From: Fibrobacterota bacterium
GTDB taxonomy: Bacteria; Fibrobacterota; Fibrobacteria; UBA11236
Direction: 5' to 3'
DNA length: 64,000 nucleotides
NCBI GenBank assembly: GCA_028287465.1
Contig: JAQBPO010000043.1
Span: 1-64,000 of the forward strand
In this document: positions 1-7,750 of the stretch, piece after piece
How positions within the stretch are numbered: the stretch's first letter is position 1
Layout of the letters: each line of letters begins with the position of its first letter
Notes under the pieces: generated by a model
The model's database searches: none
Told to the model about the DNA's origin: nothing
What the model saw: only the letters and a program-made list of their open reading frames with translations
Program-made: the position numbers and the translations under genes

Positions 1-762
1 GTCACCTGGTCCGCCAATGCGCGGGCGGACGTGAAGTTCGAGGTCCTGGACGTGATGAAAAAGGCCGGTTGCCGCGAATTGTGCGTCGGCTTCGAATCGA
101 GCTCCATGGAAGTCCTGAAGAACGTGAAGAAGGGCCTGGCCAAGGGGATGTCCGAAAAGTTCATGGAATCCGCCAATAAGGCCGGCATCCTCATCCACGG
201 CTGTTTCATGGTCGGCAACCTGGGCGATACCAAGGAGACCCTGCAGGGCACCCTCGAGATGGCCAAGCAGCTCAACCCCAACACCGCGCAGTTCTATCCC
301 ATCATGGCCTATCCCGGCACCACCGCCTACGACGAGGCCCGCTCGCGCGGCGAGCTCGCCAGCGAAGATTACGACAAGTGGCTCGATAAGGACGGCCAGC
401 ATAATACCACGGTCATCCGCAAGGGCCTCACTTCGCAGGACCTCGTGGACTTCTGCGACCGCGCCCGCCGCGAGTTCTACCTGCGTCCCGCCTATATCTA
501 TAAGCAGGCCGTCATGGCCCTGACCAACAGCCGGGAACGCTACCGCGTGATGCGCGGCGCCGGCACCCTGGTCAAGCATCTCTTCAAGAAGCACGGGGCC
601 CCCCAGGAGGCGAGCACCTACGCCGCAGCCGCCACCGCAAAGCCGCGCACCGCTTCGTCCCATAGCCATTCCCATCAGGAGACCCTGGGGGAAGGCAAAG
701 CCCCGGTCCAGCTCGCGGGAACCCCCGCGGACTTGAAGGCCGAGGCCGTGATCAAAGCCTGA
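1..762 (+). CDS. Radical SAM protein, C-terminal part (5' end outside window)
   Basis: The reading frame is open from the first base, so the true start lies upstream. The visible 253 residues read as the second half of a B12-binding-type radical SAM enzyme: an early TWSANAR segment, a CVGFESS segment, GCFMVGNLGDT, and PIMAYPGTTAYDEA are typical of the TIM-barrel strands after the iron-sulfur site. The 4Fe-4S cysteine motif itself would lie upstream and cannot be checked. The last ~60 residues are a disordered Ala/Lys/Pro/Ser tail with a short alternating Ser-His run. purN starts 4 bases after the stop, so the two are probably co-transcribed. The substrate is unknown; relatives act on lipids, hopanoids or cofactors. 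Confidence 0.8.
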   Translation, partial: VTWSANARADVKFEVLDVMKKAGCRELCVGFESSSMEVLKNVKKGLAKGMSEKFMESANKAGILIHGCFMVGNLGDTKETLQGTLEMAKQLNPNTAQFYPIMAYPGTTAYDEARSRGELASEDYDKWLDKDGQHNTTVIRKGLTSQDLVDFCDRARREFYLRPAYIYKQAVMALTNSRERYRVMRGAGTLVKHLFKKHGAPQEASTYAAAATAKPRTASSHSHSHQETLGEGKAPVQLAGTPADLKAEAVIKA

Positions 763-766
763 TCCG

Positions 767-1438
767 GTGGCCAAATACCGGATAGGCGTTTTCGCCTCGG
801 GCGGGGGCTCCAACCTCCAGGCCCTAATGGACAGGATCCGTTCCGGCGAACTGCCGGCGGATCTCGCCTTCGTCCTTTCCAATAACAGCAAGTCGGGCGC
901 TCTGGCGCGCGCGCGCGCGTTCGGCGCCGAGGCCCATCATGTCAGCGGTTTCACCGAGGGCGGAGAGGAACCGGCCGTCCGGCGCATGGGCGAAATCATC
1001 CAGGCGAGCGGAATCGACCTCCTCGTGCTGGCGGGATACATGAAACTGGTGCCTCCGGCCATACACGCCCTGCTCAAGAACCGAATCCTGAACATCCATC
1101 CCGCGCTCCTTCCGGCCTTCGGCGGAGCGGGATTCTACGGCCACAAGGTGCATGAGGCGGTGGTCGAACGCGGCTGCCAGTACACGGGGATCACCATCCA
1201 CATGGTCAACCAGGCTTATGATGAGGGGCAGATTGTCCTGCAACGGGTGGTTCCGGTGGCTCCCGGAAGCTCGCCGGAGGCCGTCGCTGCCGAGGTTCTA
1301 AAGCGCGAACACGTATATTATTGGCAGGTGGTGCGGGCCTTCGCCTTGGGCGAAATCCGGCCGACCGAAAGCGATGTACCCGGACGGGCCGTCTTGCTGG
1401 GCCGCTTCCTGGACAGCTTCCCGTCCCTCGATCTATAA
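767..1438 (+). CDS. purN: Phosphoribosylglycinamide formyltransferase (PurN)
   Basis: This enzyme transfers a formyl group from 10-formyltetrahydrofolate to glycinamide ribonucleotide, the third step of purine synthesis, in the cytoplasm. The 223 residues match the family length. Seen in the sequence are the N-terminal phosphate-binding segment ASGGGSNLQAL, the catalytic NIHPALLPAF segment carrying the conserved Asn and His, and the YDEGQI segment with the catalytic Asp. A GTG start is used because it lies 4 bases after the preceding stop and directly precedes the conserved N-terminus. It sits in a run with the radical SAM gene, rnhB and a membrane protein; no other purine genes are nearby except apt far downstream. 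Confidence 0.95.
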   Translation: MAKYRIGVFASGGGSNLQALMDRIRSGELPADLAFVLSNNSKSGALARARAFGAEAHHVSGFTEGGEEPAVRRMGEIIQASGIDLLVLAGYMKLVPPAIHALLKNRILNIHPALLPAFGGAGFYGHKVHEAVVERGCQYTGITIHMVNQAYDEGQIVLQRVVPVAPGSSPEAVAAEVLKREHVYYWQVVRAFALGEIRPTESDVPGRAVLLGRFLDSFPSLDL

Positions 1439-1439
1439 T
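1410..1439 (+). promoter_or_regulatory. Candidate sigma70-type promoter, possibly leaderless, for rnhB
   Basis: TGGACA (1410-1415), an 18-base spacer and a perfect TATAAT (1434-1439) lie at the very end of purN. A start about 7 bases downstream of the -10 box would fall on the rnhB ATG itself, giving a leaderless message. This is a pattern match only. Confidence 0.4.
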
Positions 1440-1445
1440 TGACGC

Positions 1446-2117
1446 ATGCGCTACCCACTTTGGAAATTCGACAGCGTCATGCTGGACGAGTTCCCCGTCC
1501 TTTGCGGCGTGGATGAGGTGGGGCGCGGGCCTCTGGCCGGAAACGTCGTCGCGGCCTGCGTGATCCTTGATTTCCGGGCCAAGCCGATCCGCGGCCTGAA
1601 CGACTCCAAAAAGCTTACCCCTTCCGTGCGTGAAACCCTTTCCGCCGAAATCCGCGAGCGGGCGGTGGCATACGGGGTGGGGGAGTGCAGCCCGGAGGAA
1701 ATCGACAAGCACAACATCCTGAGGGCCTCGCTATTGGCCATGCGCCGGGCCCTGGAGGCGATGGGCGTCCCTCCCGGCCTTCTCCTCGTGGACGGCAACC
1801 AGAGGATCCCGGACGTTCCCTGGCCCCAGCGCACCTTGGTTAAAGGAGACGGCCGATCAGCCTCCATCGCCGCCGCATCCATCCTCGCCAAGGTCGTCCG
1901 GGATCGCCAGATGAAGGACATGCACCTTCTCTACCCCGATTACGGATTCGATTGCCATAAGGGTTACGCGACCCAGGTCCATCGCGACGCCATCGTTAAA
2001 CTGGGGCTTACGCCCATCCATCGGAAATCCTTTTGCCACGATCCCGTCGAATCCGAAGACCTTTTCGCGCAGGAAATGCCGGAGGAGGGGCTGGAAATCC
2101 TTCAGCGTCCCGCATGA
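1446..2117 (+). CDS. rnhB: Ribonuclease HII
   Basis: It cleaves the RNA strand of RNA/DNA hybrids and removes single ribonucleotides misincorporated into DNA. The family signature GVDEVGRGPLAG holds the first acidic pair. Further metal-binding acidic residues sit in LLVDGNQ and in the YGFDCHKGYAT segment, and SIAAASILAKV is also typical. Length (223 residues) is normal. The ATG at 1446 is preferred because family members carry 15-25 residues before the DEVGRG motif; an internal ATG at 1479 would leave about 10. The stop overlaps the start of the following membrane protein gene (ATGA), indicating translational coupling. Confidence 0.95.
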   Translation: MRYPLWKFDSVMLDEFPVLCGVDEVGRGPLAGNVVAACVILDFRAKPIRGLNDSKKLTPSVRETLSAEIRERAVAYGVGECSPEEIDKHNILRASLLAMRRALEAMGVPPGLLLVDGNQRIPDVPWPQRTLVKGDGRSASIAAASILAKVVRDRQMKDMHLLYPDYGFDCHKGYATQVHRDAIVKLGLTPIHRKSFCHDPVESEDLFAQEMPEEGLEILQRPA

Positions 2118-3127
2118 CGACGGAATCGCCCGGCCGCGGAAGGAATCGGTTCCGGATCCCGCCTTTCGTGCAGCATCTCCTGAAGTTCGCCGTGGGCGGA
2201 GGCGCCATCTGGGCCCTGATCCATTTCGGCGCCCTTGATCCTGCCTTGGTGGGGCAGGCCTTCCTCAAGCATCCCCTGCTCTGCCTGGGCGCATTCCTTT
2301 CCTACCTGTTCCTGGTCGTGGCTGCGGCCTGGATGCGTTGGTTCCTGCTCCTGCGCCAGGCCGGTCTGCGGGTGGGCGCCGGGAGGGTCTTCAGCCTGCA
2401 GATGATAGGCATCTTCTTCAACAGCCTAATCCCGGGCGGCACGGGCGGCGATCTGATCAAGGGCTACTACCTGTACAAGGAGCATGAAGACAAGGACCAG
2501 TCCCTGGCCTTGACCTCCATCGCCATGGATCGGTTCGTGGGCCTTTACGGCCTCCTGTGCGTGGCCATGGCCATGACGGTGATCAACTACGATCTCTGGA
2601 AGGATTCCCCGGCGATGCGGATCAACAGCATTTTCTACGCCTGCGTCTTCCTGGCCTTCACGAGCCTGATCGCCTTCTTCTTTTCCCCGTGGTCCAGCCG
2701 TTACCTGGAGCATCCCCGCTTGCACAAGGCGCCCGGGGGAAGGTTCCTCAAATCCCTGTCCGATTCCCTCATGGTCTACCGCGCCCGCCCCTGGGGTCTG
2801 TTGCCGCCCTTGGCGCTGGGGATCATCGTGGATTGCGGCCTGATCCTGCTCTACTCCTTTTCCGCGAACTCCCTGGGGCTGACCCTGCCCCTGCGCGTCC
2901 ACGGCTTCGTGGTGCCGACCCTGACCATGATCAACGGGATCCCGATTTCCCCTTCCGGCCTGGGGACGGGCGAGGCCGCGGGCGAGTGGATGTACCGTAA
3001 CCTGGGAGTGGCGGAGGGGGGAAGCGAAGTGCTGGCCCTGGTGCATATCTGCATCCTGGTGACCTCGCTGTTCGGCGCGCCGTTCTATTTCCTCTACCGG
3101 ATCAAGCCGGGAGCGGGGAAGCCCTAA
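2114..3127 (+). CDS. Flippase-like membrane protein (LPG synthase TM / UPF0104 family)
   Basis: A 337-residue polytopic inner-membrane protein with about eight hydrophobic segments. The family hallmarks are visible: NSLIPGGTGGDLIKGYYLY in the first third, an AMDRFVGLYG segment, and a GIPISPSGLGTGEA-like loop near the end. Members of PF03706 include the membrane part of lysylphosphatidylglycerol synthase and many stand-alone proteins thought to move lipids or lipid-linked sugars; the function here is unproven. The start overlaps the rnhB stop. A second member of the same family is at 27790-28917 in the glycosylation cluster, so the genome uses several. It is followed by a convergent rsmE. Confidence 0.85.
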   Translation: MTTESPGRGRNRFRIPPFVQHLLKFAVGGGAIWALIHFGALDPALVGQAFLKHPLLCLGAFLSYLFLVVAAAWMRWFLLLRQAGLRVGAGRVFSLQMIGIFFNSLIPGGTGGDLIKGYYLYKEHEDKDQSLALTSIAMDRFVGLYGLLCVAMAMTVINYDLWKDSPAMRINSIFYACVFLAFTSLIAFFFSPWSSRYLEHPRLHKAPGGRFLKSLSDSLMVYRARPWGLLPPLALGIIVDCGLILLYSFSANSLGLTLPLRVHGFVVPTLTMINGIPISPSGLGTGEAAGEWMYRNLGVAEGGSEVLALVHICILVTSLFGAPFYFLYRIKPGAGKP

Positions 3128-3175
3128 GGCCGGTTTCCAGGTACGCCCCCGATCGTATCCGATAACGGAGCGGGA

Positions 3176-3892
3176 TCAAAGGTATCCAAGGCCCAACAAC
3201 TTCCCGCAAGCGATGAGCGGGGCATGGGTTCCCCGGATCCGGGTGGGGCCCAGGCCCATGCGGTAACATCCCTGTTCCTCCAGCCATGTGAGTTCGGCCG
3301 CTGAGAATCCGCCTTCGGGTCCGGTCAACATGGCCAATCGATCCGGCGGGACCGCAGGCAGGGAGTCGCCGCCAGGATGCAACAGGACCAGGGGCAGGTC
3401 CGGATTCGCATCCCTCCACTTCCGCAGCGGGAGCGGATCGTGGATCGAGGTCAGCCAGGCCTTTTTCGCCTGCTTCAGGCCGGTCACGGACTTGGCCCGC
3501 AAGCGTTCCACCAGGCGACCATGATCCTGGCCCTTGAACTCCTGGCTGTGGTCCGAGGTGACGAGATGGATGGATTCGACCGCGAGCTGGCAGAGTCCCT
3601 CCACCGGTTCTTCCAGGTCCCTTCCCTTGAGCAGGCCCAGAACCAGGCGCAGGCGCGGCGGGTCCGGTTCCCGCAAGCGCGGTTCCAGGGCCTCCAATTC
3701 CACGTTCTCTCCGTTGCCTCTGGTTTCGGACAGGAAAACCCGGCCGGATCCATTGCTGACAACCACGCATCGTCCCATCTGCACGCGCAGGACCTTGCGC
3801 AAATGATGGGACTCCTCCGCGGAAAGGATGGCCCGATCGCCCACCTCCGCGAGAGGCGCATGGAACCAGCTTTCTTCGAAGGGCTTTTCCAA
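3176..3892 (-). CDS. rsmE: 16S rRNA (uracil-1498-N3)-methyltransferase RsmE
   Basis: It methylates U1498 of 16S rRNA using S-adenosylmethionine. The 238-residue protein has the N-terminal PUA-like part with ESHHLRKVLR and the SPOUT methyltransferase part with LTGPEGGFSAAEL, the SAM-binding knot. The last conserved segment, usually of the form LGPRILRTETA, reads LGPTRIRGTHAPL here, so the usual Thr-Glu is Thr-His; this is unusual but in a variable part of the loop. It begins 5 bases downstream of the small membrane protein gene, and the three minus-strand genes likely form one unit. Confidence 0.88.
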   Translation of the reverse strand: MEKPFEESWFHAPLAEVGDRAILSAEESHHLRKVLRVQMGRCVVVSNGSGRVFLSETRGNGENVELEALEPRLREPDPPRLRLVLGLLKGRDLEEPVEGLCQLAVESIHLVTSDHSQEFKGQDHGRLVERLRAKSVTGLKQAKKAWLTSIHDPLPLRKWRDANPDLPLVLLHPGGDSLPAVPPDRLAMLTGPEGGFSAAELTWLEEQGCYRMGLGPTRIRGTHAPLIACGKLLGLGYL

Positions 3893-3897
3893 GGAGG

Positions 3898-4212
3898 TCA
3901 GCCCAGCTTGGATTTGACGAGCTGGAAAATCCCCAGGTCACGGCCGGTCAGGAACAGGAAATACCCTTGCAAGGCCGCGAAAGCCAGGGTCAAGGCAAGG
4001 TTGAGGATGGCCGGCCCCCATTTGGACTCGCTGCCGAAAATAAGGGCCAGGCCGAGGATGATGGCGGTCAGGCTGGCCGCAACGGTGCCGGCGCAGGTCG
4101 AGGCGACGATGGCCTGATCGTCCCAGAGGAACGGGTTGCGGAAATGGATCCAGAGCGTGGCCGCGGCCAGAACGGCGTTGGTCAGTTGCAGGAGCAGGAA
4201 GGTCAGGGGCAT
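3898..4212 (-). CDS. Small membrane protein of unknown function (three TM segments)
   Basis: A 104-residue hydrophobic protein with three predicted membrane helices: an N-terminal segment rich in Leu and Ala, a middle segment around TAIILGLALIFG, and a C-terminal one around LALTLAFAALQGYFLFL. No family was recognised. Its ATG overlaps the stop of the upstream radical SAM gene and it ends just before rsmE, so expression is coupled to both. Codon use resembles that of its neighbours, which supports it being a real gene. Confidence 0.65.
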   Translation of the reverse strand: MPLTFLLLQLTNAVLAAATLWIHFRNPFLWDDQAIVASTCAGTVAASLTAIILGLALIFGSESKWGPAILNLALTLAFAALQGYFLFLTGRDLGIFQLVKSKLG

Positions 4213-5099
4213 CAGGTCTCCATTCCGTATACCATGGCCGGGACGCCGATCGCGGATTCGATGCGGGAGCGGAGGTCCTGGAGAAACCCGCCGGTTACCG
4301 GGGTGCAGGAGGCTTGGGCCGGCTTCCGGGCCAGGGTATGCAGTTGGACTTCCAGGATGGAGGCACCGGAGGCCTTGACGCGCCTTAGCCGTTCAAGGTA
4401 GGCGTCCAGTTCCGCGCGCGAAGGGTCCACTCCGTCCAACCCGCAGAAAAGGGATTGGATCTTGAAGGGATGGCTTTCGCCGAGGCGGATGAGATTGGCC
4501 TCGACCTTGTCGAGGCTCACCCGTGAGACGTTGATTTTCTGGTACCACTCTTCCGTTCCCGCGTCCAGCTTGGCCCAGACTTCGCCTTTGCGGGAAAGGA
4601 GATGGCCGATACCTTCGAGAACAATCTTCCTATCCAGCAGGGTCGAGTTGGTGATGAGCACCAGTTTGAAATCGAGCTCGGGCCGGGAAGCCTGCAAGGC
4701 GGCCAGCATGGCTCCGACCTCGGCGAATTCCGGGATCATGGTGGGCTCGCCGTCGCCGCTGATCGCGATGTCCTTGAGGCGCTTGTCCGCGTCCGGGATG
4801 GCGGCGAACCGTGCGAGGCGGCATACGCCTTCAGCATCGAAGGTCGAGAGGAGCTTTTCCAACTCGGCCCGGATGGCGGGCACGGAAATGGCCTGCTTGG
4901 GTTTGGGGACGGTGCGATCCACCTGGCAATACGGGCAATCGAAGTTGCAGAACTTGTCGAGGTTGAGGTTCACGCCGATGGAAACGCCGCCGGATCTCCG
5001 GGATACCACGGGATAGGCGTACACGAAGTCCGCGAACTCCCTGGGATGATGGGATTGTTCCCGTCGCAAATCTGGGTTACGCGGAGGCATGGATATCAA
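4212..5099 (-). CDS. Radical SAM protein, COG0731-like
   Basis: A 295-residue radical SAM enzyme. The cluster-binding motif is CNFDCPYCQVDR (CX3CX2C) near residue 55, preceded by SIGVNLNLDKF, and the glycine-rich SAM-binding segment ISGDGEPTM follows. This arrangement is typical of the COG0731 group (related to wyosine synthetases) found in many bacteria without a known substrate. It heads a minus-strand run with the small membrane protein and rsmE; the shared tRNA/rRNA modification theme is suggestive only. Confidence 0.8.
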   Translation of the reverse strand: MISMPPRNPDLRREQSHHPREFADFVYAYPVVSRRSGGVSIGVNLNLDKFCNFDCPYCQVDRTVPKPKQAISVPAIRAELEKLLSTFDAEGVCRLARFAAIPDADKRLKDIAISGDGEPTMIPEFAEVGAMLAALQASRPELDFKLVLITNSTLLDRKIVLEGIGHLLSRKGEVWAKLDAGTEEWYQKINVSRVSLDKVEANLIRLGESHPFKIQSLFCGLDGVDPSRAELDAYLERLRRVKASGASILEVQLHTLARKPAQASCTPVTGGFLQDLRSRIESAIGVPAMVYGMET

Positions 5100-5186
5100 A
5101 TTAGCATTTCCGGCGCGGAAGCGTCCGGATAGGTCCCGTATGGGCGTATTGGCGTAAGGGCGGACGTATTGATGCCGGCCGCCCGA

Positions 5187-7289
5187 TCAAGCGTCCAGCA
5201 CTTTGCGGATCTGCCTCGCCAGGGATTTGGGCATGAAGGGCTTTTCCAGGAAGCTGACCGGCAGGCCGTGCGCCTGGGCATCCGGGAAATCCTCCCGCCC
5301 GAAGCCGGACATGAACATGGCCTTCATGCCGGGGTTGGCCGGCAAAAGCTTTTCCACCAGGCCGCGGCCGCCCAATTTGGGCATCTGCAGATCGGTGAGC
5401 ACCAGATTGATGGGTCCTTCATGCGAAGCCGCGATCTCCAGGGCATGTTCGCCGTCCTTGGCTTCGAGTACGGAATACCCGTCCGCTTTCAGGATGCTGT
5501 AAAGCAGGAATCGGACATCCTCGTCGTCCTCCACCAAAAGGATGGTTTCCACTCCCGCCTTGGGATCGGAAGGGACCGCCGGGACCGCGGGGGCGGACGG
5601 CACGGGCTGCTTCTGGCGGGGAAAGATCAACCTGATGGTCGTACCCAGGCCGGGCCGGCTTTCCACCTGGATATCGCCGCCGCCGGATTTGACGATCCCG
5701 TAAACGGTGGACAAACCGAGTCCCGCTCCCTTACCGATGGGTTTGGTGGTGAAGAAAGGCTCGAATAGCCGCGCCTTGACTTCGTCGGTCATGCCGAGGC
5801 CCGTATCGCTCACGGTCAATACCACCTGGGCGGAGCGGATGGCGCCGTTGTCCGAGGAGGCGCGCCAGTCGCGGGCCTGGGCGTCCCCGGTGGTTATGGT
5901 GAGCTTGCCTCCCTTGGGCATGGCTTCCCGCGCGTTCGCGACCAGGATGGAAAGGACCCGCTCGATCTGGTTGGGGTCGGCGAAAATGGTCGCGGGCGCC
6001 GAATCCAGTTCAAGGGAAAGTTCGATTCTCTCCTCGGCCAGACCCTCCAGGCGGGGTGAAACCTTGGCGATTAGGGGGTTGAGATCGAAATCCCTGGGGG
6101 AGACGGATTGCTGGCGGCTGATGGAAAGGAGTTGGCGCGTGAGGGCCGCGGCCTTGTCTACGGAATCCAGGATGCCCTTCAGGTGGACCGACATGGCACC
6201 CTTCGCGTCCGCCGACTGGTTCAGCAAATCCGCATGACCATTAATAGTGGTCAGGAGATTGTTGAAGTCATGGGCGATTCCACCCGCGAGCCGGCCCACG
6301 GCCTCCATCTTCTGGGTCTGCAGCACGCGCTGTTCCAAATTCTTTCTGTGGGTTATGTCCCGGGCGATGCCCCAGATCCCACCCGGCCTATCGTCCTGGA
6401 TGGCGGGAGCGCAACCGCATTCGACCACGATCTCTCCGCCCGCCTTGGAGCGCAGCCGCATTTCCAGAGGGGTCAGGAATTCCCCGCGGATGACCTTGCG
6501 GAAGGCTTCCCATGCCGGGGCCGCATCGGCGGGGTTGAGCAGATCGGCGAAGGGACGGTACAGCCATTCCCGGCAGGCCCATCCGGTGGATTTCTCGAAG
6601 GCGGGATTCAGCGAGGTGATGATGCCTTCGCGGGAGAGGGTGAAGATGATGTCCTGGGATTTCTCGACCAAGTTCCGGTAGCGGCCCTCCGAGCGGCGGA
6701 ATACTTCTTCGGAGCGTTTGCGTTCGGTAACATCCCTCAGGATGCGCACCACTCCCATCACCTTCCCGTTGCTCTCCCTGATCAGGGCCGATTTTGCCTC
6801 CACGGGTGTGCGTTCCCCGTCACGGCCAACAACCTCGGCGTCCGCGGTCGCGGCTGAGTGCCTCAATGCGCGCGAAAGGTACGCGGGTTGATCCTCCAAT
6901 GCCTGCGGGGCATGCCTTTCTATGGATAGCACCTCTCCCAAGGGCCGGCCGACGGCTTCTCCCAGGCTCCATCCCGTAAGCGATTCCGCTTGGGGATTGA
7001 GGAAGGTGATACGGCCCTTCTCGTCACTGGCCACCACCGCATCGCCGATGCTGCGCAGAGTGGTGAAGAACCATTCCTGGCTTTCCCGCAACTTGCCCTC
7101 CATGGCGTGCTGTTGCAGGGCGGTCTCGATGGCGCCGCGCAAATCCGTTTCCTGGATGGCGTCGACGTTCGGCGCGATTGCGCTGACGCGATACCCCAGG
7201 CGGCGAAGACGCGCATGCAAATCACGCGCCGCGAGGTTCTCATCTTCCAGGACCAGGATCCGGGGATTGCCCATACGTCCGCCTCCCAA
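5187..7289 (-). CDS. Hybrid sensor histidine kinase: remnant receiver, 2 PAS, HisKA, HATPase, receiver
   Basis: A 700-residue cytoplasmic sensor kinase with no membrane segment. In order: a remnant receiver (about residues 9-66), PAS (about 72-195), PAS (about 200-318), HisKA with H-box GGIAHDFNNLLT (about 325-385), HATPase_c with the N-box around NAREAM and G-boxes TGLGM and GKGAGLGLS (about 430-560), and a complete C-terminal receiver (about 585-698) with EDDED, phosphoacceptor Asp in VLTDLQMP and Lys in LEKPF. The N-terminal receiver jumps from its second helix/strand directly to the terminal helix and lacks the phosphoacceptor Asp. An alternative start is the ATG at 7274. It is divergent from the exported-protein cassette and could in principle control it. 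Confidence 0.9.
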   Translation of the reverse strand: MGGGRMGNPRILVLEDENLAARDLHARLRRLGYRVSAIAPNVDAIQETDLRGAIETALQQHAMEGKLRESQEWFFTTLRSIGDAVVASDEKGRITFLNPQAESLTGWSLGEAVGRPLGEVLSIERHAPQALEDQPAYLSRALRHSAATADAEVVGRDGERTPVEAKSALIRESNGKVMGVVRILRDVTERKRSEEVFRRSEGRYRNLVEKSQDIIFTLSREGIITSLNPAFEKSTGWACREWLYRPFADLLNPADAAPAWEAFRKVIRGEFLTPLEMRLRSKAGGEIVVECGCAPAIQDDRPGGIWGIARDITHRKNLEQRVLQTQKMEAVGRLAGGIAHDFNNLLTTINGHADLLNQSADAKGAMSVHLKGILDSVDKAAALTRQLLSISRQQSVSPRDFDLNPLIAKVSPRLEGLAEERIELSLELDSAPATIFADPNQIERVLSILVANAREAMPKGGKLTITTGDAQARDWRASSDNGAIRSAQVVLTVSDTGLGMTDEVKARLFEPFFTTKPIGKGAGLGLSTVYGIVKSGGGDIQVESRPGLGTTIRLIFPRQKQPVPSAPAVPAVPSDPKAGVETILLVEDDEDVRFLLYSILKADGYSVLEAKDGEHALEIAASHEGPINLVLTDLQMPKLGGRGLVEKLLPANPGMKAMFMSGFGREDFPDAQAHGLPVSFLEKPFMPKSLARQIRKVLDA

Positions 7290-7307
7290 GGCTTTTGGCG
7301 TCCACCC

Positions 7308-7337
7308 ATTTTACTCCCCCATGACGGAGCGAATCAA
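7308..7337 (-). promoter_or_regulatory. Candidate promoter for the hybrid kinase
   Basis: On the minus strand, TTGATT (7337-7332), an 18-base spacer and TAAAAT (7313-7308) precede the kinase start. Four of six bases match at -35 and five of six at -10. Confidence 0.35.
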
Positions 7338-7750
7338 TCGGCAGATTTTTGCGGACCGTCGTAAATTCCCTCTTTACCCTTTTTTGCGATAATTGCTTTC
7401 AATCCGCGAATTCATCGTTCTCGCAGGGAAAACGGAAAGCCCCAAAATTTTTTAAAAATCATCCTCCCAAATATCGTTTTCTGTCCTATGTTTTAGTCTG
7501 GTGGCATGGGGTGGGGTCAATATGACCCACCCGGCTTTCAACGATTACCCGAACGCCGGGACGTTGCGCGCTAGATTGCTACTCGTTCGTGGGGGCGAGC
7601 GTTGAGTCGGGGGGGTAAGGGAGCTTTTGCGCTTCATCTACATTTCATTGCCCTCTACTCCGAAAGGTGGATGGTCTGAGAATTCTAAACAGGAAAAGCA
7701 TGCTTCATTGTCCTAATGGGGGAACCATGGGCCATTTGTGTGGGAGAAAT
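7338..7750 (+). other. Long intergenic leader before the first exported-protein cassette
   Basis: About 460 bases separate the kinase from the first cassette. The first part is clearly richer in A/T than its surroundings (a TTTTTTAAAAA tract near 7448-7458). From 7509 on there are nested inverted repeats. No convincing protein is encoded and no good sigma70 promoter was found. A structured 5' leader is the simplest reading, but no known riboswitch class was recognised. Confidence 0.4.
7509..7532. repeat. Inverted repeat, possible operator or leader hairpin
   Basis: GGGTCA and TGACCC arms flank ATA (7514-7528). The stem extends outward to ten pairs if one G (7513) is bulged. A second stem CCCGGC/GCCGGG (7530-7560) follows immediately. 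Both lie in the leader of the first cassette. Confidence 0.45.
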
